From NCBI GenBank assembly GCA_003993805.1, contig RSEF01000004.1, positions 14,733,168 to 14,797,167 of the forward strand: DNA of 64,000 nucleotides, in the 5' to 3' direction. The translations under genes and the position numbers were made by a program. The notes under the pieces are model-generated. The model made no database searches, was not told where the DNA came from, and saw nothing but the letters and a program-made list of their open reading frames with translations. Origin of the DNA: Himantopus leucocephalus (taxonomy: Eukaryota > Chordata > Aves > Charadriiformes > Recurvirostridae). Positions 39,301 through 51,300 of this stretch are shown piece after piece (the stretch's first letter is position 1; each line of letters opens with the position of its first letter).

Positions 39301-42300
39301 TTTTTCCCTGCTGGTGACAAGCTCACTTATTTCTTCACTTACTGAGTGACCTTCACTACGTGAATAAATCCAGCCCGCCTCTCGGAGCTTTGTTGCAAGG
39401 CCTCTCTTTCCTATGTTGGGATCTTCCACAATCCCCACAGCCCTGGCTTGCCTGTCCTGCCCACGTCGTAGGGACAGTCTTGACAAGAAGCTTTTGCAGA
39501 GCAGAAAGGATGGTCTGGCCGTGCAAGGCTCAAGTGAAGGGACTGAAGGAGAAATTCAGGGTGGCTCTGCTCTTGTTCAAGTCAGCGATTTCATTGTGGC
39601 ACAGCCCATGTGCCAATTAACCTCTAGTACTATCCTGCTTGCAACAAAAGGGCATGATACTCTGAACTCCTAGGGGGAATGACTAGCTGTGTGAATTCAA
39701 TTCATGCACATCAAAGTAAACTAGCCCCTTCCATTTCCCTGCTCTGTCACTTTGCAGCCAGTGACAGTGATTTAAGGCCACCTTACTTACGACTGGGCTT
39801 TTATTTCACAGCTTTATTTGCTTGACCTTAGTTTTCCATCCTGTCCAGTGCAGTGAGGAGATGAGCCCACATAGTACAAATCATCTAGGCTAACGTTGAC
39901 TGTAACGGATCACAAATATCCCTACCCCCCACGTCAAAAAGACTCATGTCTCCACCAGCATTGTCCCAGAAGGGGAAACCCACTTCTATACAGACATGTT
40001 CTCATTATAAACTTGCTGCATCACACTGACTGTTTCAAAGAGAGGAGACTGTTGCGCAACAAAACTAGAAGGCAGTTCTTAGTTTCACCGCCCCAGTGTT
40101 TCTGACTGCACGCCTGTCTGTTCCGAGAAATGCTAATTTTGCATGCAGGTACTGTGGGGAGTACACAACCTGACAGTGTTGATATCGCTGATAAAGGCAG
40201 GCAAGCATCACAAACTTAGCAGAAAGTACCCAAAGTCCTGGGTAGGGGGGTTCAGGAATACCTCCCTATTTTGTATACTGCCCGATATCTGCTTTTGAAC
40301 GAGGTCAGAAGAGATTGTTATTCCCACCAGAGTGTTGCTGTGTTGAAACGTGGAATTTTTTCAGGAATTTTTCATTAACGTTGGCTCTGGCAGATAAAAT
40401 ATTGGCCATGCCAAAGACAACATGCTTGGGAATATGTTGCTTTTGAGCACAAAGATACCGTACCCTTAGCACTGCAGTTCACGCAGCAAATGGATTGCCT
40501 CAGCTGACAAATAGAATAATAGCCATGAAAACTGATAATGCCCAGGTATTTTGTTCTACCTGTATATTTTCATCTTTATTAAAATGCCAGGATGGCATAT
40601 TCCAGTGAAAACCCATTTATGCTGTTCCCTTTTAAGTGAGAGAAACTGCTCGGTCAGAGATGAAGCAATTGTAACTCTAGTTTAGTCTGGAGGTAAAGAG
40701 GTACCTGGTAAAGAGGTACCTGGAGGTAAGGAGGTACCTCTTCAATAATTTGATCTTTTTTAAATGGCTTAACTAGGCATGAGAAGAGCCAGATTATTGG
40801 TCATGTGGTCCCAAAGCAGTGGCTGAATGAGAGCTAAGTGTTTAGTGGCCTTTCTGAGCTGGCTTCACCTATGTACTTTGTTCCAGGGTAAGTGAGGAAT
40901 TCATGACAATCATCGTCCATAAACGCATCCCATCGCTAGTCTTTCGGCACTGAGAGGTGTCTGTGACAGTCATTCTGTGAGGCAGATTTCTCCCTCACCA
41001 GCTAGGCCTGGCCAGCAACACCTTCATACCTCCTTCACCCTCCAGAAATCACCCCACAGATCTTCAGTGAGACATTTTGGCTGCTGGGGCATTTTTCTGC
41101 ACTATAGGCTTCTGTCTTCGCTGTCTCCTGCTCAGTTCATTCCCAGAGGCTTGCAGCCCCCTTCTTCCTTTGGCATCCCCTTCGCAGCCCCACTCCCACT
41201 CAGGCAGTGCGCTTCTCTCTCCTAACCCGAATCCCAACCCTGACCCTAATCCTGACCCTAATCCTAACCCTGCGCAGTGCCCGGCTCCAACACTGACCCT
41301 GCCTGGGCTCCTTTGGTCCTGTTGGCCTCTGTCCTACCAAGATGCCCCAGCAGAGATGTCTTTGTACCTGCTGGAGATGGAAATGTGTACTTAAAGTACT
41401 TAAATATGTACTTAAATACTTAAAGATCTGCCTGGCCAGCTGCTTGGGAAAATCAAAATGCTTTCCAAAGAGGAACAATGTCTCTTTTTGTCCTTCTTCC
41501 CACCTTTCCTCAAGACAAAATCTGAACAAATACTAAAATAAGCATGTGAGGTTTGGTCTCCAGGTATGAGAAAAGAACATGCATGAAATGGGTTGTCTTG
41601 TTTGTACGTGTGCGTGTGCCATTCACCTTTTGTTTTCTGCATGGCTATGCCCACCCTCGAAGGGTCTTTGGGGGGGAAGATCCAATATGCTATGCCCAAA
41701 GATGAGAAAACCTTTGTGGATCTTTTGTGTTCAGCCTTAGCTAGCTATAGGTTTGGGTAGGTGCAGACGTCATAGCAAAACATCCATGGCTGAGAAAGGA
41801 CAGTGCCAAAATGGCAACAACAATAATAATCATAACAGTCTGCATTTCTAAGATCAGTTGCGAGGTGGATTGCAAAGGGATTTAACCTTGCCACCTGTTT
41901 GTGAGGTTGGTAAGTAATTGCTATTATATACTGCCGGAAACTGAAGACAGATAAGATAAGTATCTTATTTAAGGTGGTACATGGAGCCTGCAGCACCGCA
42001 GGAACTGGAGCGCGAGTAAATTGGCTCCGTGTTCTATGCGGAGCTGCAGGATCACCTTTGGTTCAACAGACTCTCTTCGGTTTCTACAGGAGCTGGAAGG
42101 AGCTGGCCCTGGCGAATGGCTGGCGTGGCTGGCAGTGCCCTCTCCTCTGAGGGTGGCCAGTGGGGCAGGCACAGGGGGCAAGGAGGAAATCGCGTGCAAC
42201 AGGGTATTCTGAACCCTTGCTGCATGCTGCTCAACTGCAGCTCTGTCCTCCTCCCAAAAAGCGTGCAAGTTCCAAAAGGAGTGAGCTCCTAGCGAGGGGG

Positions 42301-45300
42301 ATTTCTCCTTTCGCTTCTCAACTTTGATAAATCCGATATTCCCTTGCGCGGTCTGATACCTATAATCACCTTATTTCTACTGGGGTGAAAGCAGTAAGAA
42401 AATAAATGGGCTGTAAGGGTGTGAGGGCTACCTTCTTCCAAGGAGGAGGGGAAAGTCCCCCTGAAGGTCAGCGCAAACACTCGGTCGCACTCCAGGCTCA
42501 TTAACCAGCTCTCCAAGAAGTACCTCCAACATAGATATGCACAGGGGAGATGAGAACAAACTCTCAATCTGGAATCCTTTAACTGTAACAGACACTCAGC
42601 AGGGGAATCCATTAGACAGGAGCTGAAAATTAGCTCTGCTAAGTTCTCTGTGCCAGAAGACACGGTCAGAATGAAAACTAAGAGGCTTTTTGGAATATAG
42701 TTGCAATTGGAGTGACACTGCATTCATTTGCACCTGTGCGTGTGTGCTCGCCTTTGTGTGTGTTTGTGCTTTATTATTCCTCCGAGGAAAATAGCAACCG
42801 ACCACGTATGTGTGGGCCAAGAGGCTGAGGAAGGTGCCACGTTAAAGGAAATTCAAGAAAAGCTGTAGCCTTGCAAGCCCTGTGCATCGCTGCCACACGC
42901 CTGGTGGTACCCAGGAGGTGTACGGGCTCTGCAGGTCAGCGTTAGCAGGGAGCGGTGCGATGGACACACCTTTTGGATGGGACAGGCAGCATTTCAGAAG
43001 CCGGAGTCACACTCTTCAGACTGTGCAAAGCTGTTTGCAGAAGGCAGGGTAACAATGACTGATCTAGTCTCTAATCTTTTTCATCTGTTTGGCTCTGTTC
43101 CCATGCAAAGTAAGTGAGAGCATGACATGTCGGTGCGAAAGAGCAACAGCCAAACCCAAGTTCTATAGGAGTCCGTCTGGAGGACAGGAGGGAGAGTCAT
43201 TTCTGACAGTTCAGGCCAATCCTATCACGGTATCCCAGTCCTAATCCTTACAACCTTAAATGCCTCAATACCTTTGTAGCTTCAAATGGCTTTTTCTCTG
43301 GTGATGGAAGTGAAAGAGGAAGTAAATCTCCTGCAGTTCCTGAGCTGCTTTTTCTCTTCAAAACATTTATCGCCCCATCCCTCCAGGGAGGAAGGGAAGT
43401 GCTAATCTCCCTGATTTACAAAAGAAAAGCAGAGGCACAAAAGCAGAAAACATACCTGTGCTGCAGAGAGGAATGCAATGCCCAATTGCCCAAAGCGCTA
43501 GAGGTCTGAGTGGTACCTACAAGCTCAAGAGCGCAGTTCATGCAGCAACTGAGCTGTGGTCCTGAGCAAAGTGTCCACGCTAATTAGTGCAGTGAATGCA
43601 GCTGTAATTGCACCAGCCATTTCCCATCCAGAGATTCAGGGTGTTCCTCTGTCGTACCCCACTACAGCCCCTGTTCTGGAGTTAGTGCTGCCAAAGCCAT
43701 AGCAGATGTGCCCCAAGTGACCTCCCCTAAGGTGTCTGTCAGGGGACAGGGGACCGAAGTTGAGTTACTTAAATGTCATGGCTTATGTCCAACCCACCTG
43801 ACATCCTTCTTTGTTGGAGCATGGCATCTGGCCAGCAGTGCCCCAGCATCTAACCCCAGTTCAGGGGAAACCTGGCAGACCTGGGTGGGTCTCCTCTGCT
43901 CTTGGTCCTCCCACTCGCTCCCAAAGCACCCCTCAGTGCACCACCACATCTGCTGAAGCACTTCCACTTCAGGCGTCTGCTGCAGAGAGGCTGCTTGACG
44001 AGCAGTATGTCTAACAAGACAGCAGTTCAAGGCAGAGGAAGACATCAAACCAAATTATGCCTGAATTCGTGTTCCTAAGAATGTAAAGGAAATGCAGCCA
44101 AAAAGAACTATACAACCACAGAAAGTTAATGTGTGCTCGTTTGTATATCAGACCATTGTCCAGGGGAACTCTCAGTTTCCTCTTGGGCTCTATAATGAAT
44201 AGACCTATAAGAGAATGTTATGGTGGCAGAGATTTCTCTTTTCCTACTATTTAACTTAGAACAATATAGAATCAAAACAAAAAGGCAGCCTTTCAAAGGC
44301 TAGCAGTACAATGCACACTAAAGGACATCACTTCGACCATTAAATGAAAGAGCACAAGAGAGACCTTTGCCCTACGTACGCTGAGAATTCCTCTCCATTC
44401 CTTTATCCTATACACTGCGCGAAGATCAGCGTATGAGATACTCGCCTTACATCCCACCACGCCCAAGTGTCACTACTTTGCTTTCACTACCAGCAGATGT
44501 CAAGACCAGAACTGAGATAAGCAGAAGGATTATAAAACAAGATGGCTAAAGGAATTAGGCTGTTCTGGGCTCTCCTAATGATGCCCTTTAACCCCTTTTA
44601 CTGTCTCTTTTTAAGTCTGGTTAGCCCAGACCTAAATTTAAGGAGACTGCGTATGGTGACACCAGAAAAGACCAGATATATTGGTCAGTCTGGGAATTAA
44701 AGAATCAGCAGCCCAAAGCAATGGCTCTGCAAAGCATTAGCTACCTGATTCATCAAGGTGAAGTGTTCATCCTGAACCGTAATGGTGATGGCTTTAATGA
44801 TGTCAATATTAATTATCGTTGTTGCTCCAAGGATGCAAAAGAAATGTATACAAAGAGTTTAACCACTATATCAGAAATGTCCAGAACCTGTCCCAGAGTG
44901 GTATAACAAAGCCTTCAGTATTTCCCTCATACAGATCGTCAAGCACTGGACTCTGGATTGAAGATCACACTTGGCCTGTTGTCCAGGAAAAGGGTTTGTT
45001 CATCGACAAGGTGATTTCCACCTTATCAATTATAAAGTGTGGTCGCACTAGGTGTGACCCAGGAAAGAAGAAGAAGTCACCTGAGGAGAAGGAGTAGTGA
45101 CAACACTGTCCCTGTGTGCGTGCACATCCCTCTATCCTCTCTCTGCACAAGGAGAAAATCTTTAGTGGCTTTTTTAATGCAGCAAACCAGCCCCTGAAGG
45201 ACATTCTGGCAATTGGCACAGGAATAAATTGCCCAGAGAAGCTGTGGCTGCCCCATCCCTGGAGGTGTTCAAGGCCAGGTTGGACGGGGCTTGGAGCAAC

Positions 45301-48300
45301 CTGGGCTGGTGGGAGGTGTCCCTGCCCAGGGCAGGGGGGTTGGAATGAGATGATCTTTAAGGTCGCTTCCAACCTAAATCATTCTATGATGATTCTGTGG
45401 TTCTGCAGCACTGCACAGGCAGCGCGAGCTACCCAAGGCACTTGCAGACCCTGGACCGAGTAGTTGCATTTACAAATGGATCTGAGTTATGCTGGTAAGA
45501 GATTCACGCTGTCAGCTTTGTGCCTCGTATTTCTGGCCAAACTGATTCTACCCAGACATTCATCTTACAATGATTATTCCTGTTCTCCCCAGCAAGAGCT
45601 GCCTGTTTCTGAAAGACACCTTTGTCTTTGTAATGTAAACTGTCTCGAAAACAAGATCAGTTAAACCAGGAAGATGTTGAGACCAAAATTTTTAGGTCAG
45701 GTGGTCAGACTGAGGGACGTCCCAGGCACAGATAGACAGAAAGGCAGAATGTCCAAGTTGCATTGCTCAATGCCAGACACAAATCCATTAACATTTACAA
45801 GTACAGTGATACTGTGGTATTATACAGTGGAAGAGCAAATGGCCTTGAGCAGCAGCTATGCAAACTCTACTCCATGGAAATCAAAACTAGCTCAGCTTTA
45901 GCTTTTCCATTAATCCCCCTTTGAGCACAGAATTTTCAGCTTTACTGCCCTGATTTTCTCCAAAGTGCAGGCCAGCTTTGACGAATGAAAACTGAGATTT
46001 ATACCCAGACAGAACTGTCTCCTTTCCTCTTCTTTTGTCCTTCTGCCAGAAACTCTCCAGAAGGCTGAAGATACCATCATGGAGAATGTTAAACCAAATT
46101 GCACACGTATTCTTGGGATGGGCAAAGGAGAGCCTTTCTCTTGGGAGCATTAGTCTGCGCTTGTGGACTTGTGGGATGTCGGGGTGCCTGTTTGTGGCTG
46201 CCTGCCCTAGATGATACCGTATACCAGCTCTGACATGCTGGATAGTACATTAGGAAAAGAAGGCTTGTAATTTAATGTTAATAACAAGGATAGCTATGCA
46301 CAAAATTCAACAGAGATCAACTTCAGTAACCAGAAGAAGGCACACTACTTTGTGATTTATTAAATTAAACTAATAATGGCGTTTCTCCATGTAGGTTTGA
46401 ACATTACTATTCAAATGCAAAGTAAACAACAATTAAAAAGTCAAAGTACATGGCTAATTTATACCAAATATTTTTATCTTTGGTATAAAGATCGCAGTCC
46501 AATTAATATATTGTGAACCCCCAAATTTCTTTTAGGGGGGTCTTTCTACCTCCTTTTTCTAGTCTAAAAATGCTCTTCTGATATAAGTCATAGCATAAAA
46601 CCAACCACCTCTACTGGTCTTTCTGTGTGAAAAGTCTCTAGATCAGAATAATCCCATGTCGCCATAATACCAAGAAGAAGAAATCAGCCTGGTATACATC
46701 CTCCTTCAAATGTAATGACAGAATTTCCTGCTGGGGATTGCAGTGTACCATACTGTCTGGAGCCAGTTGGGGGGAACCTTTGAGGTACCCTGCTCAGCAG
46801 CCTGCTGCCTTCCTGAACTCACCTTGCCCAGGCAGTTCCTTCATCCCAGGACTCGTGCTATACTGGGTCTTGGTTTTGACCTGCACTTCTCTTTCATGAG
46901 GGCAGGATGATATTGACCAAATTGACCCGGAGAATGAAGCTACTCCTGATTATTTGACTCGGTGCGAAAGCCATGAGGAAACAGTCCAAATGCAAGTACA
47001 GCCTAGAAACCCCAGAGCAATTCCAAACCTATAAATACATCACACCAAAGACTTGGTTTATCTCCTTTCTGGACAAAGTCAGAACCTGATATATCAGTGG
47101 ATTAAGTAATAAAGCTGTTAACGGGGTCATTAGCGGCTTCACGGTAACAACTGGGCCTTACTTTCCCAGAGACCCACGGTATCATTGTATTTGGAAAAGT
47201 CATCACTGAGTGGGATGATGAGCTGTGAGAAACACACGGCTCTTTCAGAGCGAGATGGGCCAACTCCATTGAGATCACAGCCAGAGGAGGCTCTGCCCCA
47301 GGGAATCCCTCCCCATCACATGCTCCACTCCGTTCATGCTGACATAGGATTCCAAGGATTAATTACTCTCTCTGGTAATTCCTATTGGGCCAAACCCTGT
47401 TCTCTTGCCTTAGCTGATGCGCCGTCCTTACTCAACACGAAATTTGCCAAGACTGAAGGAAACTTGTTTTAAGCATGAGAGCCTCCAGGAGGCTTAGCAG
47501 AATGGGATCTTCAAAGCCAAAATAAATGTGAAGCGAGAGCGTACACCCGAGCGTTGGGGAACAGCAGCAGGGGTTGTTGGGCTGCCTCGCACAACTGGGT
47601 GTTGCTGCGGTCTCGGTGCAGGGGCCACACGCTGGCTTCTCTTCATCATAGGAAAGCAAGCAGGTTATTTAGCTTTCTCAGGGTGAATTTTCACGCCCAA
47701 ACCAAATCAGGATTTTCCAGCAAGATCAGTAAAATCTCTACCTTTATAAAGCATGCAGTGAGAGAGCAGCTTTCAGCCAGTTCTTTTCTCACTCAGATTC
47801 TACCAAAAAATGTATAAACAACCGTAATAAAATAAATGTTCTCGGTCACACAAAGGCAAATTCAAAGACAGGCGATTGTCTTCAGCCAAGCTGCAGCTTT
47901 AAACCTATGTAACTGAGAGCGAAGCTTGTCCCAAGTGCATGAACATGAAATGAGAATAATCCAGACATCATCCATTTGTAGAGAAAAAAAATGTGGCAGG
48001 CCAAAAGGTTAGCCAGTTTTCTCTGCTTCACACCGTGTAATAGCTTAAATTGTGTTTAAAAGGTTCTCAGGGTGACATCATTGTTTAGATTCACTTGAAT
48101 CATCCTTTAATTGTAACAGTACAAAACCCTTTTAACTAGCCAAATTTGCTGTTTAGCTCTGTCCTGCTGTGTCATGCAGCCAGAGCTGATACAACTTCCT
48201 CAGCTCCCGCACATCCAGACCGAGAGCTGGGAAAAGCATTTCCCCCCACACCTGGGCGCTGCGTTATTACTTCTTCTGATATTCTTCGTGGGTTAAGGAG

Positions 48301-51300
48301 CAAAGCAGCACCTGTGCTTTGAAGTAGTGGATGCTCCTGATGTCCTTTCCCTTATCTTTGCAAATTAGCAATGTTAGTATTAATTCAGGAGTGGGTCGGC
48401 AGTGAATGGAGCGGGTACCCTTCCCTAAGTGGAGCGGGGGGGGACGTACCTAGTGAGCCAGTGCTGGACAACACGGCACCTGTGGGATTTATTTTTCTGC
48501 AAGTAAAGACAGAGACCTTGAGGTGTGCAACTGATAATCCGCAGTGCTTTACTTCCCTCCTTTCAAAGAGAGTTCCACGCGCCTTCCTGTTCAGGGCTCT
48601 GGGCAATCTCTTCCAACAGCCGTTTCCTGTATGAAGGCGTATTGTAATTAGCATTGCCCACAAGAAGGGCTTCCAAAAGCTACTGTGTGGGCATGTGTTA
48701 CGGCCCCTCGGGGAGCCGGCCTCAGGCAGCTGGAAGAACAAGTGAAGAAGCAGAGGGGAAAAACACATTTTATAACTCCTGGAGGAAACGCTGTCGTAGG
48801 CATCTGCCCATTAAAGGTCTGAAACGCCGACCCCTGCGCAACCCAACCCAAAAGCTGGGGAAGTCCAGGCTCAGTATCAGCTTTCAGGGACCGTCCCTCT
48901 GGCTACAAAGGGCCAAAATGAGCTCTTCCCAGTAGCTGTGAGGCAATCGAGGGTGAGAACTGGGATTCTGGAAGGCTCCACACTCACATCGCCCGCTGCA
49001 GGCTTCTAGGGACAGGGAGGAAATTGCTTTAACTCCTACATTATTGTATTCAGCACTGATTTCAGTTAATGAGCTATGAGTTAATGGCAAACAGGATGAA
49101 TGCCTTACAGAGTAGCTGCTACCGTGTGTTTGTGTGGAGCATCCCTGTGCGCAGTCCCGTTTTACTCACAGCTATAGAGGAATAGGCAAAGTAGCCCCAT
49201 GGTGGTTGGTGCTTTTCCTGCAAACTGACCTTAGCATATCTGTAAGGAAGGATTTAAGGTGTGCGACTTCTGAGCTGCGGGCTCTAAGGAAGCAAACATT
49301 TTGGCTGAGGTGTTTTAGATTCATGGAGATTTTGTAAAAAACGCAACAGGTAATGACTAGGTCAAGCTTCCTTGACCCTCAAATCAAGAACAATCCCAGC
49401 AGGGCTGAAAACTCCCCTCTCTACTTCCTTGGCAATCATGTTCCCACAGTTCAGAAAAACACAGGAAGATCTAAGGAAACCTATGTGGAAATGCAGAAGA
49501 CAAAGGCAAGTGATCTGAAAATAGAAGGCCGGTCCCTATATTTCCTTTACATTCTGGGCCTGAGTTTAGTTTTTGGCTGAATTTTGAAGTCTTGGGGACC
49601 ATATGCTTTTGCCATTCCCTGCAGGGCACAAAGGAAAACTGGCTTGTTCAGCTTTTCATCATTCGAAGGGTTAGACGAGGTTCTTTCCTCCTTCCTCAGT
49701 AATTTCAAGGACTCCTCAGTGCTTAAAGCTTTACTGCTTAGAGCCGCAACGAAAGCCCTGAACCCTGGTTACACACACACCACGCGCTACCTGTCACTTC
49801 TTCTGCGTTGGGAGGTGTTGGGGAGGGAGGCTTGCAAAAATTGCTTCTTGTCAAATTCGGTACAGCAGGAACACTCAATGCATCTGTTTGCAGAAAACAA
49901 GAGATTCAGCTGCAGGTCACAGGCAATCCCACTTTGGCTTGCCAAAACCTCTGCACCAGGCACAATTTTAGAGGCAAAATTCATTTTGGTACAGGGAAGA
50001 GAGACTGTGCAGACTCCTGTTATGGAAAGGCTGAGAAATTCCTCTTGGCTTTTTCTAATGTAAAAATTCAAGGAATCCTGAGCCCTGAGGGGAGTTTAGG
50101 AGACATCCAGGAAAGAGGGGGAGAGCAGGAGAGGGATGTGGCGAGGACGAAAACTATGCGCTGTAAAGACAGACTAACCTGAGGACTTGGAGATGAGGGT
50201 ATTGGAGTGCCTCAAACGCAGTCACAGACTTACTCACCATCCACGAGCGTGCACAGCTGTATTACGCTGTTAGTAGCAGGCTAATATAAGAGTTAACAAC
50301 ATTTGCACAGGGCAGTAGCTCAGCTGTCCTTAGTGTATGAATTCACTGCTTGCATTTCCGAAGCCTTTGAAAGCACAGAGCTGAGACAGCCACTCGGGTA
50401 TATAGAGTGTAATGCCAGCGACGGCTGCGTGTGCTGGAAGTCCTCTCTCAGCTACGGCAAAGAAAAGCACCATCACACCAGATTCAGCCCTGTGAAGCGG
50501 GAACTGAACTTTCCAAGAGATTCTTTCCTGTTTTGTATTCTAGTTATTGGCCAAGGCAGGAGATATGCAGGAGTACAGCGGGGCCAGAGGAGGCCACGAA
50601 GATGCTCCGAGGGCTGGAGCACCTCTGCTGTGAAGATAGGATGAGAGAGTTGGGGTTGTTCAGTCTGGGAAAGAGAAGGCTCCAGGAAGACCTTATAGCG
50701 GCCTTCCAGTATCTGAAGGGCACCTACAAGAAGGCTGGAGAGGGACTTTTTATAAGGGCATGGAGTGATAGGACAAGGGGAAATGGCTTCAAACTGGAAG
50801 AAGGAAGATTTAGAATAGATATTAGGAANTGCCCAGGGCAGGGGGTGGGGGGTGGAACTAGATCAGCTCGTAAAAGCAGCCACAAGATTTGCCTAGTTGA
50901 GTTCTGAGTTTATGTTAATGCCTGGTTTCAGGTGAGCTGGGGTTCCCCACACAAGTTTGTTCAGCACTCGGGCAGCGAGGAATTTGCAGAAGATGGGCAG
51001 CCATCAGTTTTGCTCATCACAGCCTCCTGAGCTCAGACACCCGACCTTCTCCGAACCTTCCTCCTTCTCTCCTTCCCCACTTCAGGAAGCGGCTCATGGA
51101 CAAGTCTCTAAGGTCACCCCTCTCATACAGAAAACCTTGCTTCACGTGATTTCTTCTAATTTTGCCTGGCTTCTGATGATTGCAAACTCTCTGCTGCTAA
51201 AGTTCTGCTCCCTGGGGCAAGCTTCAAAGCATGCGCTTATATCAAATGCCATTTCCAGATAATAACCTTGGCTGGTTGATTTTGGCAGCTTCTACTATTT

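Noticed and set aside
49584..50063. 159-codon open frame on the plus strand
   Set aside because: No domain recognised and no splice or promoter context.
50303..50330. GGGCAGTAGCTCAGCTGTCC resembling a tRNA 5' part and A box
   Set aside because: No acceptor-stem partner, anticodon stem or B box (GGTTCGANTCC) follows within 100 bp.
50431..50907. 158-codon frame with an apparently protein-like stretch
   Set aside because: It overlaps the CR1 fragment at 50562-50866 and crosses an N; it is repeat-derived 3' sequence and not a gene.
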